DNA of 64,000 nucleotides from Clostridiales bacterium (GCA_019415645.1 DXYV01000001.1:62001-126000); one strand, 5' to 3'; numbered from the stretch's first letter, positions 11,441 to 20,176 are shown. Numbers and translations: made by a program. Notes: generated from the sequence alone by a model not told the origin.

Positions 11441-11557
11441 ATGCGGAATCGAAACCGAATCCTGACATGGATCTTGAAGGCCACCGGTTTGCTGGCCGTA
11501 TTTGTCCTGGCCGCCTGGTTTGGCGTCCACCTGTGCGCCGCCTCCCTGTGTTTGTAA
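11441..11557 (+). CDS. Small single-span membrane peptide (38 aa)
   Basis: This short frame starts at ATG 11441 behind GGAAAGGAG and encodes 38 residues: a basic start MRNRNRILTW, about 20 hydrophobic residues, then HLCAASLCL. A strong terminator follows 34 bp after the stop, so it looks like an independently transcribed small protein. No family is recognised. The two Cys residues at the end could bind metal or form a disulfide outside the membrane. It lies between convergent-facing neighbours and belongs to neither. Confidence 0.55.
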   Translation: MRNRNRILTWILKATGLLAVFVLAAWFGVHLCAASLCL

Positions 11558-11590
11558 GATTTCCATACACACTTTCTCACCCTCTCTCAA

Positions 11591-11634
11591 ACAGCCCCGG
11601 GCCGCGCTTTGCGCGGCCCGGGGCTGTTTTGTTT
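11591..11634 (+). terminator. Intrinsic terminator after the small membrane peptide
   Basis: Perfect GC-rich stem ACAGCCCCGGGCCGCGC with its complement, followed by TTTTGTTT. Confidence 0.9.
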
Positions 11635-11969
11635 ACAGTTTTCTTTTGACCGGCGGGACCCGCACGGGCCCCTTGTAGGGCCGATCTCCGCGCTCGCCCT
11701 CGCTCCGTTCCATTCGCGCTGCTCACGACGGCTCACCGCTTCTCGCTGTCACGCTTCGCCTGTTCGCGACGCGGACAGAAGGGATTTGCTCCGCGGCTTG
11801 CTGCTCAGGCCTGCGGCCCTGCGCTGCTCACCGTCTGCGCAAATCAGGGGGTCCCCGCCGGAGCCCAGCGCAGCGGGTCCGGTGGGGAGAGGAGCCGCTG
11901 CAGAGGGAACGAGTTCTTGCGCTTGCGCGGGAACGAGCGATCCGCAGCTTGCGGCGACGATGCCGCTGC
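11635..11969. other. GC-rich intergenic region with repeats
   Basis: No gene is seen. The region holds a 30-bp direct repeat (11717-11746 matches 11964-11993). It also has a segment near 11836-11900 (GCAAATCAGGGGGTCCCCG...) that resembles the secA downstream spacer near 3329-3385 (GCAAATCTGGGGTCCCCG...). Many short GC stems could form. Confidence 0.55.
11717..11746. repeat. Copy of a 30-bp direct repeat (3' end of the CmpB-like gene)
   Basis: Identical to 11964-11993 (offset 247 bp). The second copy contains the last codons and stop of the membrane-protein gene, and the first keeps the same ARSGEPS-stop reading. Confidence 0.9.
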
Positions 11970-12506
11970 TCACGACGGCTCACCGCTTCTCGCGTACCAT
12001 TTCAGGCTCTCCGTGGTCCCGGTGGTTTTCAGCAGATACAGGCTGATCAGACCGTCGCTCACGGTAAAAATAATCACAGCGGGCGTGAGCGTCGGCGGGA
12101 TTCGCGCCACCAGGCCGGACACCCAGGGCTGCATTCCATACACCAGCCCCAGAGACAGCACCGACCAGGCCGCCGTAAAGGGCAGGCACACCTTCCCGCC
12201 CACATTCAGGGGCAAATGGGAATAATCCCAGAAGGACACCCCCAATGCCCGTTCGTAAAACAGGCCCACCAGATATTCCACCGCCGTGGCTGCCCCGCCG
12301 CCCACCACCGCCATGAGAATGGGAAAGGGCTTAAGCAGCGGAGCGGCAGCCAGAATCGCCAGCGCCCCCAGGCCGTAGACCGGGCACAGCGGCAGGAGCA
12401 GAAAGCATTTCCGATCCAGCTTCCCGGCGTGGGTCACCCGGGCAAACAGTACCTCCAGCACAAATCCAAACAGGCTATAGATAAAAAAATACCAGAACCA
12501 TTCCAT
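11970..12506 (-). CDS. Putative ABC transporter permease-like membrane protein (CmpB family)
   Basis: This is a 178-residue integral membrane protein starting MEWFWYFFIYSLFGFVLEVL, with about five hydrophobic segments and the CPVYGLGAL motif typical of the CmpB/COG4905 group. These proteins are annotated as putative ABC permeases, but no biochemical role is established. GGAGGTCGTCC precedes the ATG. The gene is monocistronic. Its last eight codons lie in a 30-bp sequence repeated 247 bp downstream, so its present C-terminus may have been altered by that duplication. Confidence 0.75.
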   Translation of the reverse strand: MEWFWYFFIYSLFGFVLEVLFARVTHAGKLDRKCFLLLPLCPVYGLGALAILAAAPLLKPFPILMAVVGGGAATAVEYLVGLFYERALGVSFWDYSHLPLNVGGKVCLPFTAAWSVLSLGLVYGMQPWVSGLVARIPPTLTPAVIIFTVSDGLISLYLLKTTGTTESLKWYARSGEPS

Positions 12507-12655
12507 GGACGACCTCCCGCCAGATTGTTTGGTTCTAGTTTGGCGGGCCGCGTGGAAATCATACCGAAGAAAAACTGGCAGAGAGCGGCTTTCTTGATTT
12601 CAGAGGCACGCCATGCTAACATAGAGTCTAAAAGCAATGTAATAGGAGATAGAAC

Positions 12656-13186
12656 ATGCGGAACGTGGTTTTATTTATCGCTATGAGTCTTGACGGGTAT
12701 ATTGCGAATGCGGACGGCAAGGTAGACTGGCTCACGGGACAGAGCAACGACGCAGAGACTGCTGACAGCTATGCAGACTTTGAAAAAAGCATCGACACGG
12801 TTATCATGGGGTGGCGAACATATCACCAGGTCGTAACAGAATTGTCTCCGGAACGATGGGTCTATGAAAATCTGCAAAGCTATGTCCTGACACACCGGGA
12901 TCTCCCGTCCACAGCCAACATCACATTTATCTCGGCAGACCCTTGTTCTCTGGTAAAGGATCTAAAGGCCAGAGACGGCAAAAATATTTGGATATGCGGC
13001 GGGGCTGATCTGATCCGGCAGCTTATGGAGCAGAATTTGATCGATGTCTACCACATCTCCGTTATTCCCACGATCTTAGGGGAGGGCATCCGTCTCTTTC
13101 CTAATTGTGGGCAGGAAATCAAATTGCGTCTCGTCACAGTCAACAGCAGCAACGGCATCACAGAATTGATTTACCGCAAAAGATAA
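12656..13186 (+). CDS. Dihydrofolate reductase-like protein (RibD C-terminal fold)
   Basis: This 176-residue protein starts MRNVVLFIAMSLDGYIA and has the YIANADG, MGWRTYHQV and ICGGADLIRQL landmarks of the RibD C-terminal/YwjB-type reductase family, which binds NADPH. These stand-alone proteins are annotated as DHFR-like, but most have no proven substrate. AGGAGATAGAAC precedes the ATG. Base composition is clearly lower in GC than the flanking genes (many A/T-ending codons), which suggests recent acquisition. Confidence 0.85.
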   Translation: MRNVVLFIAMSLDGYIANADGKVDWLTGQSNDAETADSYADFEKSIDTVIMGWRTYHQVVTELSPERWVYENLQSYVLTHRDLPSTANITFISADPCSLVKDLKARDGKNIWICGGADLIRQLMEQNLIDVYHISVIPTILGEGIRLFPNCGQEIKLRLVTVNSSNGITELIYRKR

Positions 13187-13289
13187 CATTCCAAATCATC
13201 GCCATCGAAGCGGCGCTTTCCGTTTTGTCAACCGAAAGGAATTTACCCCATCACCACTTATTTTGGAAACGATCCCAGAAAATTTTCCA

Positions 13290-13318
13290 TTGCCTGCGTG
13301 CCGGCTTTGTGATACAAT
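13290..13318 (+). promoter_or_regulatory. pyrB promoter
   Basis: TTGCCT, 17 bp, then TACAAT with an upstream TG; 43 bp before the pyrB start. No PyrR-type attenuator is visible in this short leader. Confidence 0.7.
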
Positions 13319-13360
13319 ATGTCGATTTGAACTGCGGTTCGTTTTGAGGGAGGTTCTTTC

Positions 13361-14419
13361 ATGCGGCATTTGATTGACTTTGGCGACCTGCCACGGGAGG
13401 AATGGGACGCGCTCTATGCCCAGGCCAGCCGGATCATTGACCATCCGGAGGACTACCTGGACGCATGCCGGGGCCGGGTAGCCTGTTCCCTGTTTTATGA
13501 GCCCTCCACCCGTACCAATTTTTCCTTCCAGACGGCTATGCTCCGTCTGGGCGGCACCGTGTTCGGCTTTGCCGACCCCAAATCCTCCTCCGTGGCCAAA
13601 GGCGAGACCCTGAAGGACACCATCAAAATGGTATCCGGGTACAGCGACGTGGTCATCATGCGCAATCCGAAGGAGGGGGCGGCCAAAGCTGCCTCCCTCT
13701 ACTCCAATGTACCGGTCATCAACGCCGGCGACGGCGGCCATATGCACCCCACCCAGACCATGGCCGACCTGACTACCATCACCAAGCTGCGTGGCGGCGT
13801 GGACGGCCTGTCCATCGGCCTGTGCGGCGATTTGAAAAACGGCCGCACGGTCCACTCTCTCATCAAGGCCCTGGCCAAGTTCCGGGATATCAAATTTTAC
13901 CTCATCTCCCCCCGGGAGCTGGCCATTCCCGAGTATCTGCGCCGGTTCATGAAGGCCAACGATATGTGGAACGTAGAGGTCACCGGCCTGGAGACCGTCA
14001 TTCCCCAGCTGGATGTGCTGTATATGACCCGCATCCAGCGGGAGCGCTTTGTTGACCCGCTGGAATACGAGCGGTGTAAAGGAGTTTACATCCTCACCCG
14101 CAGCAAGCTGGAGCGGGCCAAGCCCGAGCTGCTGGTCATGCACCCCCTCCCCCGCGTGGACGAGATCCACATCGACGTGGACGACGATCCCCGGGCGGTC
14201 TACTTTGAGCAGGCCCGGTACGGCATGTTCGCCCGCATGGCCCTGCTGATGGACCTGGCCAACCAGCCCCGCCTCCCCGACGAGGCGGTGGAGATCGGCA
14301 CCCGCCCGGTCTGCCATAATCCCAACTGCATCACCCAGACGGAGCTCTATCTTCCCCCACTGGTCAAGCAGAACGGCGGCAAGGACTGCTGCGCTTTCTG
14401 CGACGCGGAGCTCTTCTGA
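13361..14419 (+). CDS. pyrB: Aspartate carbamoyltransferase with fused PyrI-type zinc tail
   Basis: This 352-residue protein joins carbamoyl phosphate and aspartate in pyrimidine synthesis. The catalytic chain has the carbamoyl-phosphate motif STRT (49-52), the HPTQ loop (129-132) and HPLPRVDEI. The last 35 residues are extra: Cys318-x4-Cys323, then Cys344-x2-Cys347. This matches the zinc-binding pattern of the regulatory chain PyrI (C-x4-C...C-x2-C), but there is no nucleotide-binding allosteric domain. In enterobacterial enzymes this zinc domain contacts the catalytic chain, so here it may stabilise the trimer or a higher assembly. No separate pyrI or other pyr genes are nearby. GAGGGAGG precedes the ATG. 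Confidence 0.95.
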   Translation: MRHLIDFGDLPREEWDALYAQASRIIDHPEDYLDACRGRVACSLFYEPSTRTNFSFQTAMLRLGGTVFGFADPKSSSVAKGETLKDTIKMVSGYSDVVIMRNPKEGAAKAASLYSNVPVINAGDGGHMHPTQTMADLTTITKLRGGVDGLSIGLCGDLKNGRTVHSLIKALAKFRDIKFYLISPRELAIPEYLRRFMKANDMWNVEVTGLETVIPQLDVLYMTRIQRERFVDPLEYERCKGVYILTRSKLERAKPELLVMHPLPRVDEIHIDVDDDPRAVYFEQARYGMFARMALLMDLANQPRLPDEAVEIGTRPVCHNPNCITQTELYLPPLVKQNGGKDCCAFCDAELF

Positions 14420-14424
14420 ACCAG

Positions 14425-14461
14425 AAAACGCCCCATCCGAGATTCGGATGGGGCGTTTTTG
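14425..14461. terminator. Bidirectional terminator between pyrB and the ABC pair
   Basis: AAAACGCCCCATCCGA/TCGGATGGGGCGTTTT stem with a T-run; serves both convergent units. Confidence 0.9.
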
Positions 14462-14472
14462 CCGGGCAGAGC

Positions 14473-16215
14473 TTACAGCCGCCAGGCGGCGCTCTCCTGC
14501 TGGAGCTCCACCATGCGGCGGTACAGGCCGCCCTGCTCCATCAGCTCGGCGGGGCTGCCCTGCTGGGCCACATGGCCGTTTTCCAGCACCACGATCCGGT
14601 CCGCCCCCGCCACGGTGCGCATCCGGTGGGCGATGATCAGGACGGTCTTGCTGCGCACCAGCCTGGACAGTGCGGCCTGGACCGCACTCTCGTTCTCCAC
14701 GTCCAGGGAGGCGGTGGCCTCGTCCAGCAGAATGACCGGCGCGTCTTTCAGCAGGGCCCGGGCGATGGAGATTCGCTGCCGCTCGCCGCCGGACAGCGTG
14801 GAGCCGTTTTCCCCGATCACTGTCTGATAACCCTGGGGCAGCCGGCGGATAAAGCCGTCGCACTGGGCGGCCCGGGCCGCCGCCAGCACCTCCTCATCGG
14901 TGGCGTCCCGCCGGCCCAGACGGATGTTCTCCATCACCGTGTCCCGGAAGAGCACCACGTCCTGGAACACGATGGCATAGCTTTTCAGCAGCGCCTCCGG
15001 TTCCACCGTGGACACGTCCACGCCGCCCAGCGTGATCTTCCCTGCGTCCACGTCCCAGAAACGGGCGGCCAGCTTGGCCGCAGTGGATTTGCCGCCGCCG
15101 GAGGGGCCCACCAGCGCGGTGACCTGCCCCTGCTTCGCGGTGAAGGACACGTCCCGCAGCACGCCTTCCTTTTCGTTGTAGCCAAAGGAGACATGATCGA
15201 ACACGATGTCGTAGCCGTCAGGCGCGCAGGCCTCGCTCCCCGTCTGGATGGGCTGTTCCTCGATCTGGCGCATCCGCTCGATTTGGAGTTTGGCATGGAA
15301 GGTGGCGGCCAGGTTTTGCAGGGTGAGGGACAGGGGATCGTACAGCCGGGCGGCGGCGATGAGAAAGACCAGGTAGGTCAGCAGGTCGGTGCTCCCTGCG
15401 GCCAGCAGGCTCCCGCCCACCAGCACCGTGGTGGCCAGGCCCAGCCGCAGCACCGCCTGGGCCGAGGTGACAAATACCCCGGTGGTCAGCTCGGAACGGA
15501 TGGCGGCGTCCTCCGCGCCCTTGATTTTGGCGTGGAGGCCCTCCAGATAGCGCTCCTTCTGGTTGCAGGCCTTGATGTCCCGGATGGATTCCAGGCACTC
15601 CTGAATCCCGTCCGCCGAGGCCCGTTTGGCCAGGATGCCCCGCAGACCCAGCTTATCCTGCAGATACTTGGAGCCGCCCGCCAGCAGCAGCGCCACCGGC
15701 AGCACCCACAGCGCCGCCAGAGCCATGCGCCAATCCATCACCAACAGGCAGACGGCGATGATGAGCGTGGACAGGCAGGAGGCGAACAGCTGCGGAATGT
15801 AGTGGGAAAAGGACTGCTCCAGGCCGGAGCAGTCGGCCATAATGGTGTTGGTCAGGTCGGCCAGGTCCCGTTTGCCGAAGAAGGACAGGGGAAGCTGGCG
15901 CAGCTTTTCCGCCAGCCGCACCCGGCGGGCGGCACTCTCCTCATAGGTGCTCAGGTAGGTATGCTTGTATTCGATGCGGTGGACCCAATAAATCAGCGCC
16001 AGAACGGCCAGGGCCCCAGCGGTATAACCCCATACGCCGGCGGAGGGATCGGTGCCGCCCCGAAGGGCCGCGATCATGGCCCGCAGGACCAGGAAGAGCA
16101 GCCCCACCGGGGCCATCAGGCTCAGGTTGCACAGGGTACACCAGAACACGCCGGACACCATGCCTTTGGCCCCCTCCTCGGAAAGGGCGAACCAATGCTG
16201 CAGCTTGCGGATCAT
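14473..16215 (-). CDS. ABC transporter, fused permease-ATPase (second of an iron-boxed pair)
   Basis: This is a 580-residue type IV ABC half-transporter: six membrane helices (about residues 15-300), then an ATPase domain with Walker A GPSGGGKST, signature LSGGERQR and Walker B ILLDEATASLD. The start at 16215 overlaps the stop of the preceding half-transporter (ATGA) and has AAAGGAGG upstream. The pair very likely forms a heterodimer. Pairs of this type next to AraC regulators and siderophore importers resemble YbtP/YbtQ and IrtAB, exporter-fold proteins that import metal-siderophore complexes. That role is inferred from context. The operon starts with an iron-box palindrome. Confidence 0.87.
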   Translation of the reverse strand: MIRKLQHWFALSEEGAKGMVSGVFWCTLCNLSLMAPVGLLFLVLRAMIAALRGGTDPSAGVWGYTAGALAVLALIYWVHRIEYKHTYLSTYEESAARRVRLAEKLRQLPLSFFGKRDLADLTNTIMADCSGLEQSFSHYIPQLFASCLSTLIIAVCLLVMDWRMALAALWVLPVALLLAGGSKYLQDKLGLRGILAKRASADGIQECLESIRDIKACNQKERYLEGLHAKIKGAEDAAIRSELTTGVFVTSAQAVLRLGLATTVLVGGSLLAAGSTDLLTYLVFLIAAARLYDPLSLTLQNLAATFHAKLQIERMRQIEEQPIQTGSEACAPDGYDIVFDHVSFGYNEKEGVLRDVSFTAKQGQVTALVGPSGGGKSTAAKLAARFWDVDAGKITLGGVDVSTVEPEALLKSYAIVFQDVVLFRDTVMENIRLGRRDATDEEVLAAARAAQCDGFIRRLPQGYQTVIGENGSTLSGGERQRISIARALLKDAPVILLDEATASLDVENESAVQAALSRLVRSKTVLIIAHRMRTVAGADRIVVLENGHVAQQGSPAELMEQGGLYRRMVELQQESAAWRL

Positions 16216-18005
16216 ACCCCAGCCGCCTCCTTTCCGACCTTCCATTGGGCGGAGGTCTGGTAGTCCTTCCAGAGCCGGGCGTACAGGCCGCTGCGCGCCA
16301 GCAGCTGGTCATGGGTGCCGCGCTCGGCCACGCGGCCCTCCTCCAGGACCAGAATCTGGTCCGCATTCTGAACCGTGGACAGGCGATGGGCGATCATCAG
16401 CACCGTCTTGCCCCGGGTCAGGGTCTCAAAGGCCTTTTGAATCTGATACTCGTTCTCGGGGTCGGCGAAGGCGGTGGCCTCGTCCAGCACCACGATGGGC
16501 GCATCCTTCAGAATGGCCCGGGCCAGAGCCACCCGCTGCTGCTCGCCGCCCGAGAGGTACACCCCCTGGGTTCCGATCACGGTGTCGATGCCCTGGGGCA
16601 GCTTCTCCAGAATGTCGCTGCACCGCGCGGCCCGGGCGGCAGCCAGAGCCTCCTCCCGGGTGGCCTCCGGCCGGGCGGCCCGGATGTTGTCCAGCAGGCT
16701 GGCCTTGAACAGGTGGATGTCCTGGAATACAAAGGCCACCTGGTCCATCAGGTCGCGGCTGGACATCGCCCGGACATCCACGCCGCCCACCAGCACCTGG
16801 CCCTCCTGAGGGTCCCAGAAGCGGGGGATAAGGGTGGCCGCCGTGGTCTTTCCGCCGCCGGAGGGCCCCACCAGGGCCACCGTGGCCCCCTGGGGTACAG
16901 CAAAGCTGACGTGGGACAAAGCGGGCCGCTCCGCCCCCGGATAGGAGAAGGTCACGTCCCGCAGCTCCACGCCGGAATCCCGGGGCTTCCGGGGCGTCTC
17001 CGGCTCCGCCAGCGGCTTCTCGCTGAGAATCAGGTCCAGCTTGCGCACCGCCTCGTCCGCCTCCATCAGCGCCTGGGAGGCATACATGATTCGGTTCATC
17101 ATAGCGCCGCAGGCCGGGGCGAACAGGATGTAGAAGATCAGGTTCAGCAGCACGGTCCAGCCGCTGCCCGAGGCGGCCGCCAGCAGCATCCCCGCCGGGA
17201 TCAGCAGCAGGAACGTGCCGTTGAGGACGGTGGTGAACCAGGTCATGGGGGAGCAGCAGCTCATGGCATAGCCCGAGGCCAGCTCCTTATAAGACAGAAT
17301 GGAGGCATAAAAGCTCTTGAAGGAGTGGACGGTCTGCTGGAACACCTTGACCACCGGGATTCCCCGGACATATTCCACCGCCTCTCCGCCCATCTGCTCC
17401 AGGGCGATCTGGTAGCGCTCGAAGAATCGGGCGTTCTCCCCGCCCATCATCCGGGTGAGCAGCCACACCGACACCGCCATGGGCACCAGGCAGAGCAGCC
17501 CCATCCGCCAGTCAAACACGAACAGGAGCACCACCGCCGCCACCGGCGTTACAATAGCTCCTACCAGGTCGGGCAGCTCGTGGGCCAGCAGGGTCTCGGT
17601 CATGCCCGCGTTGTCGTCGATGATCTTGCGCAGACGGCCGGTCTGACTGGCGGAAAAGAAGCCCAGGGGCAGGTCCACGATGTGGTCCACCGCCGCCTGG
17701 CGCATATTGCGGGCCGTGCGGAACGCGGCCAGATGAGTACACATGAGCGCGGCGAAATAAAACAGGATGCTGGCCGCGGCGAAGGCCACCGCCATCCACC
17801 CCCAGCGTCCCAGGCCCGACAGGTCCGCCGCTCCGCCGGACTCGCCGGCAAAGATGTCGCGCACCACCAGCCAGATGCACACATAGGGGACCAGCGACAG
17901 CGCCGCGGCGACCCCCGACAGGACGCAGCCGGTCACCGTCAGCCGCTTATGCCCGCCGGCATAGGTGAGCAGACGGGACAGGCTGCTTTGCTTGTTCTGC
18001 TTCAA
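16212..18005 (-). CDS. ABC transporter, fused permease-ATPase (first of an iron-boxed pair)
   Basis: This 597-residue half-transporter has six membrane helices and an ATPase domain with GPSGGGKTT, LSGGEQQR and VVLDEATAFAD, in which the usual SLD after the Walker B Glu-Ala-Thr-Ala is replaced by FAD. It is the first gene of a two-gene operon with the 4-bp-overlapping partner downstream. A TTGACG/TATAAT promoter sits directly upstream, with a 24-bp palindrome around the predicted +1. This strongly suggests iron-dependent repression. The likely function is siderophore or heme-related metal transport; direction cannot be decided from sequence. Confidence 0.87.
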   Translation of the reverse strand: MKQNKQSSLSRLLTYAGGHKRLTVTGCVLSGVAAALSLVPYVCIWLVVRDIFAGESGGAADLSGLGRWGWMAVAFAAASILFYFAALMCTHLAAFRTARNMRQAAVDHIVDLPLGFFSASQTGRLRKIIDDNAGMTETLLAHELPDLVGAIVTPVAAVVLLFVFDWRMGLLCLVPMAVSVWLLTRMMGGENARFFERYQIALEQMGGEAVEYVRGIPVVKVFQQTVHSFKSFYASILSYKELASGYAMSCCSPMTWFTTVLNGTFLLLIPAGMLLAAASGSGWTVLLNLIFYILFAPACGAMMNRIMYASQALMEADEAVRKLDLILSEKPLAEPETPRKPRDSGVELRDVTFSYPGAERPALSHVSFAVPQGATVALVGPSGGGKTTAATLIPRFWDPQEGQVLVGGVDVRAMSSRDLMDQVAFVFQDIHLFKASLLDNIRAARPEATREEALAAARAARCSDILEKLPQGIDTVIGTQGVYLSGGEQQRVALARAILKDAPIVVLDEATAFADPENEYQIQKAFETLTRGKTVLMIAHRLSTVQNADQILVLEEGRVAERGTHDQLLARSGLYARLWKDYQTSAQWKVGKEAAGV

Positions 18006-18030
18006 AGGACATTCCTCCTTGTGGTTCTCT

Positions 18031-18054
18031 TTTGGTTAGTATATGCTAACCAAA
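18031..18054. promoter_or_regulatory. Iron-box palindrome upstream of the ABC pair
   Basis: GTTAGTATATGCTAAC (18035-18050) with four further pairing bases on each side. It sits just downstream of the minus-strand -10 (TATAAT complement at 18058-18063), where a bound repressor would block transcription. Confidence 0.75.
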
Positions 18055-18057
18055 ATA

Positions 18058-18085
18058 ATTATACCGGAGGCCTGCCCCGCGTCAA
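18058..18085 (-). promoter_or_regulatory. Promoter of the ABC pair
   Basis: On the minus strand TTGACG (18080-18085), 16-bp spacer, TATAAT (18058-18063). Confidence 0.7.
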
Positions 18086-18092
18086 GCTCCAA

Positions 18093-19067
18093 TCAGCCGG
18101 ATCGCTCCATTCGTCGCTCTCTTTTGTACTCCGTGGGGGTCATGCCGTAGATCGAGCGAAACGCATGGGCGAACTTGCTCTGGTTCTGATAGCCCACGCC
18201 CAGCGCGATCTCCCCCACAGGGCGGTCGGTCTTGCGCAGCAGTTCGGCGGCGGCCTCCATCCGCCGCCGCTTCAGATAGGCGTAGGGCGGCTCGCCATAG
18301 ACCTGCGCAAACCGCTTCTTCAAGGTGGCGCACGCCATCCCATACTGCCTAGCCAGGGACTCCATGCACACCCGGCGGTCCAGCTCTTCCGTCATGCGCC
18401 GCTCGATCTCCACCATGCGCTCCGACAGGTCCCGGCTGTAATAGGGCGCGGGCGCCGGCTCCCAGTCCGTCCGCTCCAGCTTGGCCAAAAACAGCAGCAG
18501 CTCCGCCGCCTTGATCCGGTAAAAGGGGATTCGCCAGCGTTCCGGCGCGTCATACAGGCTCTGGAACAGACTCTGTATGGCCGCATTGGCCCGCAGAATC
18601 AGAAAGCCCCACCGCTCAAACAGATGGCAGAACACTGCCTCCGGGTCGGGTCCGTCCGGGCCCAGAATCACCCGCAGCGGTTCGGCCGCCAGGGCAGGCT
18701 CCAGGACCAGGCTGATCCCGCTGTACTCCCCGGCGTCAAACCGGGAGTGAAGGGGCGGCCGGCCCATGTCGCTGACGGAAAAATCCCGGGGGCCCAGGGT
18801 GGCCGCCCGTCCGTCAGGCATGACGCATTGGAACCGCCCGCTCCAGCAGTAATTGATCTCCACCACGCCGGGGCAGCGCCCCTCGCTGGGAAAGGCGCAG
18901 TTCGTCCGAAAGTCATTGAAAATCAGGCGCAGCCCCGGCAGGACCGGATAGACGGTCATGCGTCCGCAGCCGTCCGGAAAGTCCAGACGATACACCTTAT
19001 GGTCTGCCGCACAGCACTCCAGCCGGCAGCCGCCGGGAAAGATCCCGTCCTTTCGTCCCGCTCCCAT
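18093..19067 (-). CDS. AraC-family transcriptional regulator
   Basis: This 324-residue regulator has a divergent N-terminal ligand or effector region and a C-terminal AraC/XylS double helix-turn-helix with RRMEAAAELLRKTDRPVGEI and GYQNQSKFAHAFRSIYGMTP. The chosen start (MGAGRKDGIF) has AGAGGAG nine bases upstream; the frame extends 52 codons further through a terminator. It sits between the siderophore importer operon and the ABC pair, as YbtA does relative to ybtPQ, so it may activate one or both in response to a ferri-siderophore. Thirteen or so Cys residues, several near the N-terminus (Cys15, Cys19, Cys20), could allow metal or redox sensing. That is speculative. Confidence 0.87.
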   Translation of the reverse strand: MGAGRKDGIFPGGCRLECCAADHKVYRLDFPDGCGRMTVYPVLPGLRLIFNDFRTNCAFPSEGRCPGVVEINYCWSGRFQCVMPDGRAATLGPRDFSVSDMGRPPLHSRFDAGEYSGISLVLEPALAAEPLRVILGPDGPDPEAVFCHLFERWGFLILRANAAIQSLFQSLYDAPERWRIPFYRIKAAELLLFLAKLERTDWEPAPAPYYSRDLSERMVEIERRMTEELDRRVCMESLARQYGMACATLKKRFAQVYGEPPYAYLKRRRMEAAAELLRKTDRPVGEIALGVGYQNQSKFAHAFRSIYGMTPTEYKRERRMERSG

Positions 19068-19102
19068 TCTGCACGCTCCTCTCTGCATTTCCCGGAATCG
19101 AA

Positions 19103-19132
19103 CCAGCGGGACGGCGTGCGCCGTCCCGCTGG
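19103..19132. terminator. Hairpin between the binding-protein gene and the AraC gene
   Basis: Perfect CCAGCGGGACGGC/GCCGTCCCGCTGG stem 15 bp past the binding-protein stop. The T-run lies on the plus-strand side, so it may act as an attenuator rather than a full stop. Confidence 0.65.
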
Positions 19133-19147
19133 ATTTTGTCTGATTGG

Positions 19148-20176
19148 TCAGCTGAGCAGCTCGCTCTCCAGGTCCTGAAGCATCAGGTCCAGCGCGGTAA
19201 TGCCGCCCTCGGCGGTGTACCACACGGCGGGATGAGCCAGATAGACGATGTTCCCATCCTGATAGGCCCGGGTGCCCATGACCAGCTCGTTTTCCACGAT
19301 CTCCTGGGCCAGCTGAGCGCCGTCGGTGCCGATGGCCGCGTCGCGGTCCATGACAAAGATGTAGTCCGGGTCCTTTTCCACGATGAACTCGAAGGAGGCC
19401 TCGTTGCCGTGGGTGGAGGTGTCGATGTCGGCATCCACGCCAATGTTGTCAAAGCCGATCTCCCGGCCGATGATGGAGCAGCGGCCATCGTTGCCCAGTA
19501 CGTTGAAGCTGCCGCTGGTACACATGCCCACAATGGCGGTCTTGCCTGCGGCGAATTCGGCCAGGGCGGCGATGCGGCTGTCAAACTCCGCCATCAGCGT
19601 ATCCACCTGTTCCTCCAGGCCGAACATGGCCGCAATGGTATTAGCGTTCTTGCGCACGCTCTCCACCACCCCCAGCTCGCTATCCGTGGCCAGATAGACC
19701 ACAGGGGCGATCTCGCTCAGGGCGTCGTAGGAAGAGGACAGCCGGCCGCCGATGAAAATCACGTCGGGCTCGCAGGCCATGACGGCCTCCAGGTCGGCTT
19801 CCTTGATGGTGCCCAGGTTGGACACATTCTCGTCGGTCACATAGCTCTGCAAATATTCCAGGGAGGTCTGGGCGGAGCCCACTACGCGTCCCTCCGCCAC
19901 ACCCAGGGCGTCCAGAATGTCCAGGCACGCCATGTCCAGAATGGCGATGCGCTGGGGATCATAGGGGACCTCCAACTGGGTTTCCGCACCGCTGGCGTCC
20001 AGGCTGGTGATGGTGACGGTCTCGGGGGTCTGGCTGGTCTCCGGCGCGGCGCTTCCCGCTGCCGGCGCGGTGCTGGTCTCGTCGGCGGGCGTGGACGCAC
20101 CGGCGTTGCTGTTGGAGCAGCCAAACAGGGACAGGACCAGAACACCGGCCAGCGTCAGCGAAAGCAGTTTCTTCAT
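19148..20176 (-). CDS. Iron-siderophore ABC transporter substrate-binding lipoprotein
   Basis: This 342-residue protein has a signal sequence and lipobox ending in Cys (LFGCSNSNAG), a short Ala/Thr-rich linker and the two-lobe class III (PF01497) fold, with QRIAILDMACLDILDALG and the GRLSSSYDAL region. The ATG at 20176 is preferred because AAAGGAG lies ten bases upstream; a TTG three codons earlier is possible. It is the FatB/CeuE-like receptor for the ATPase and two permeases encoded immediately upstream on the same strand. The siderophore type (catecholate, hydroxamate or heme) is not resolvable here. Confidence 0.92.
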   Translation of the reverse strand: MKKLLSLTLAGVLVLSLFGCSNSNAGASTPADETSTAPAAGSAAPETSQTPETVTITSLDASGAETQLEVPYDPQRIAILDMACLDILDALGVAEGRVVGSAQTSLEYLQSYVTDENVSNLGTIKEADLEAVMACEPDVIFIGGRLSSSYDALSEIAPVVYLATDSELGVVESVRKNANTIAAMFGLEEQVDTLMAEFDSRIAALAEFAAGKTAIVGMCTSGSFNVLGNDGRCSIIGREIGFDNIGVDADIDTSTHGNEASFEFIVEKDPDYIFVMDRDAAIGTDGAQLAQEIVENELVMGTRAYQDGNIVYLAHPAVWYTAEGGITALDLMLQDLESELLS

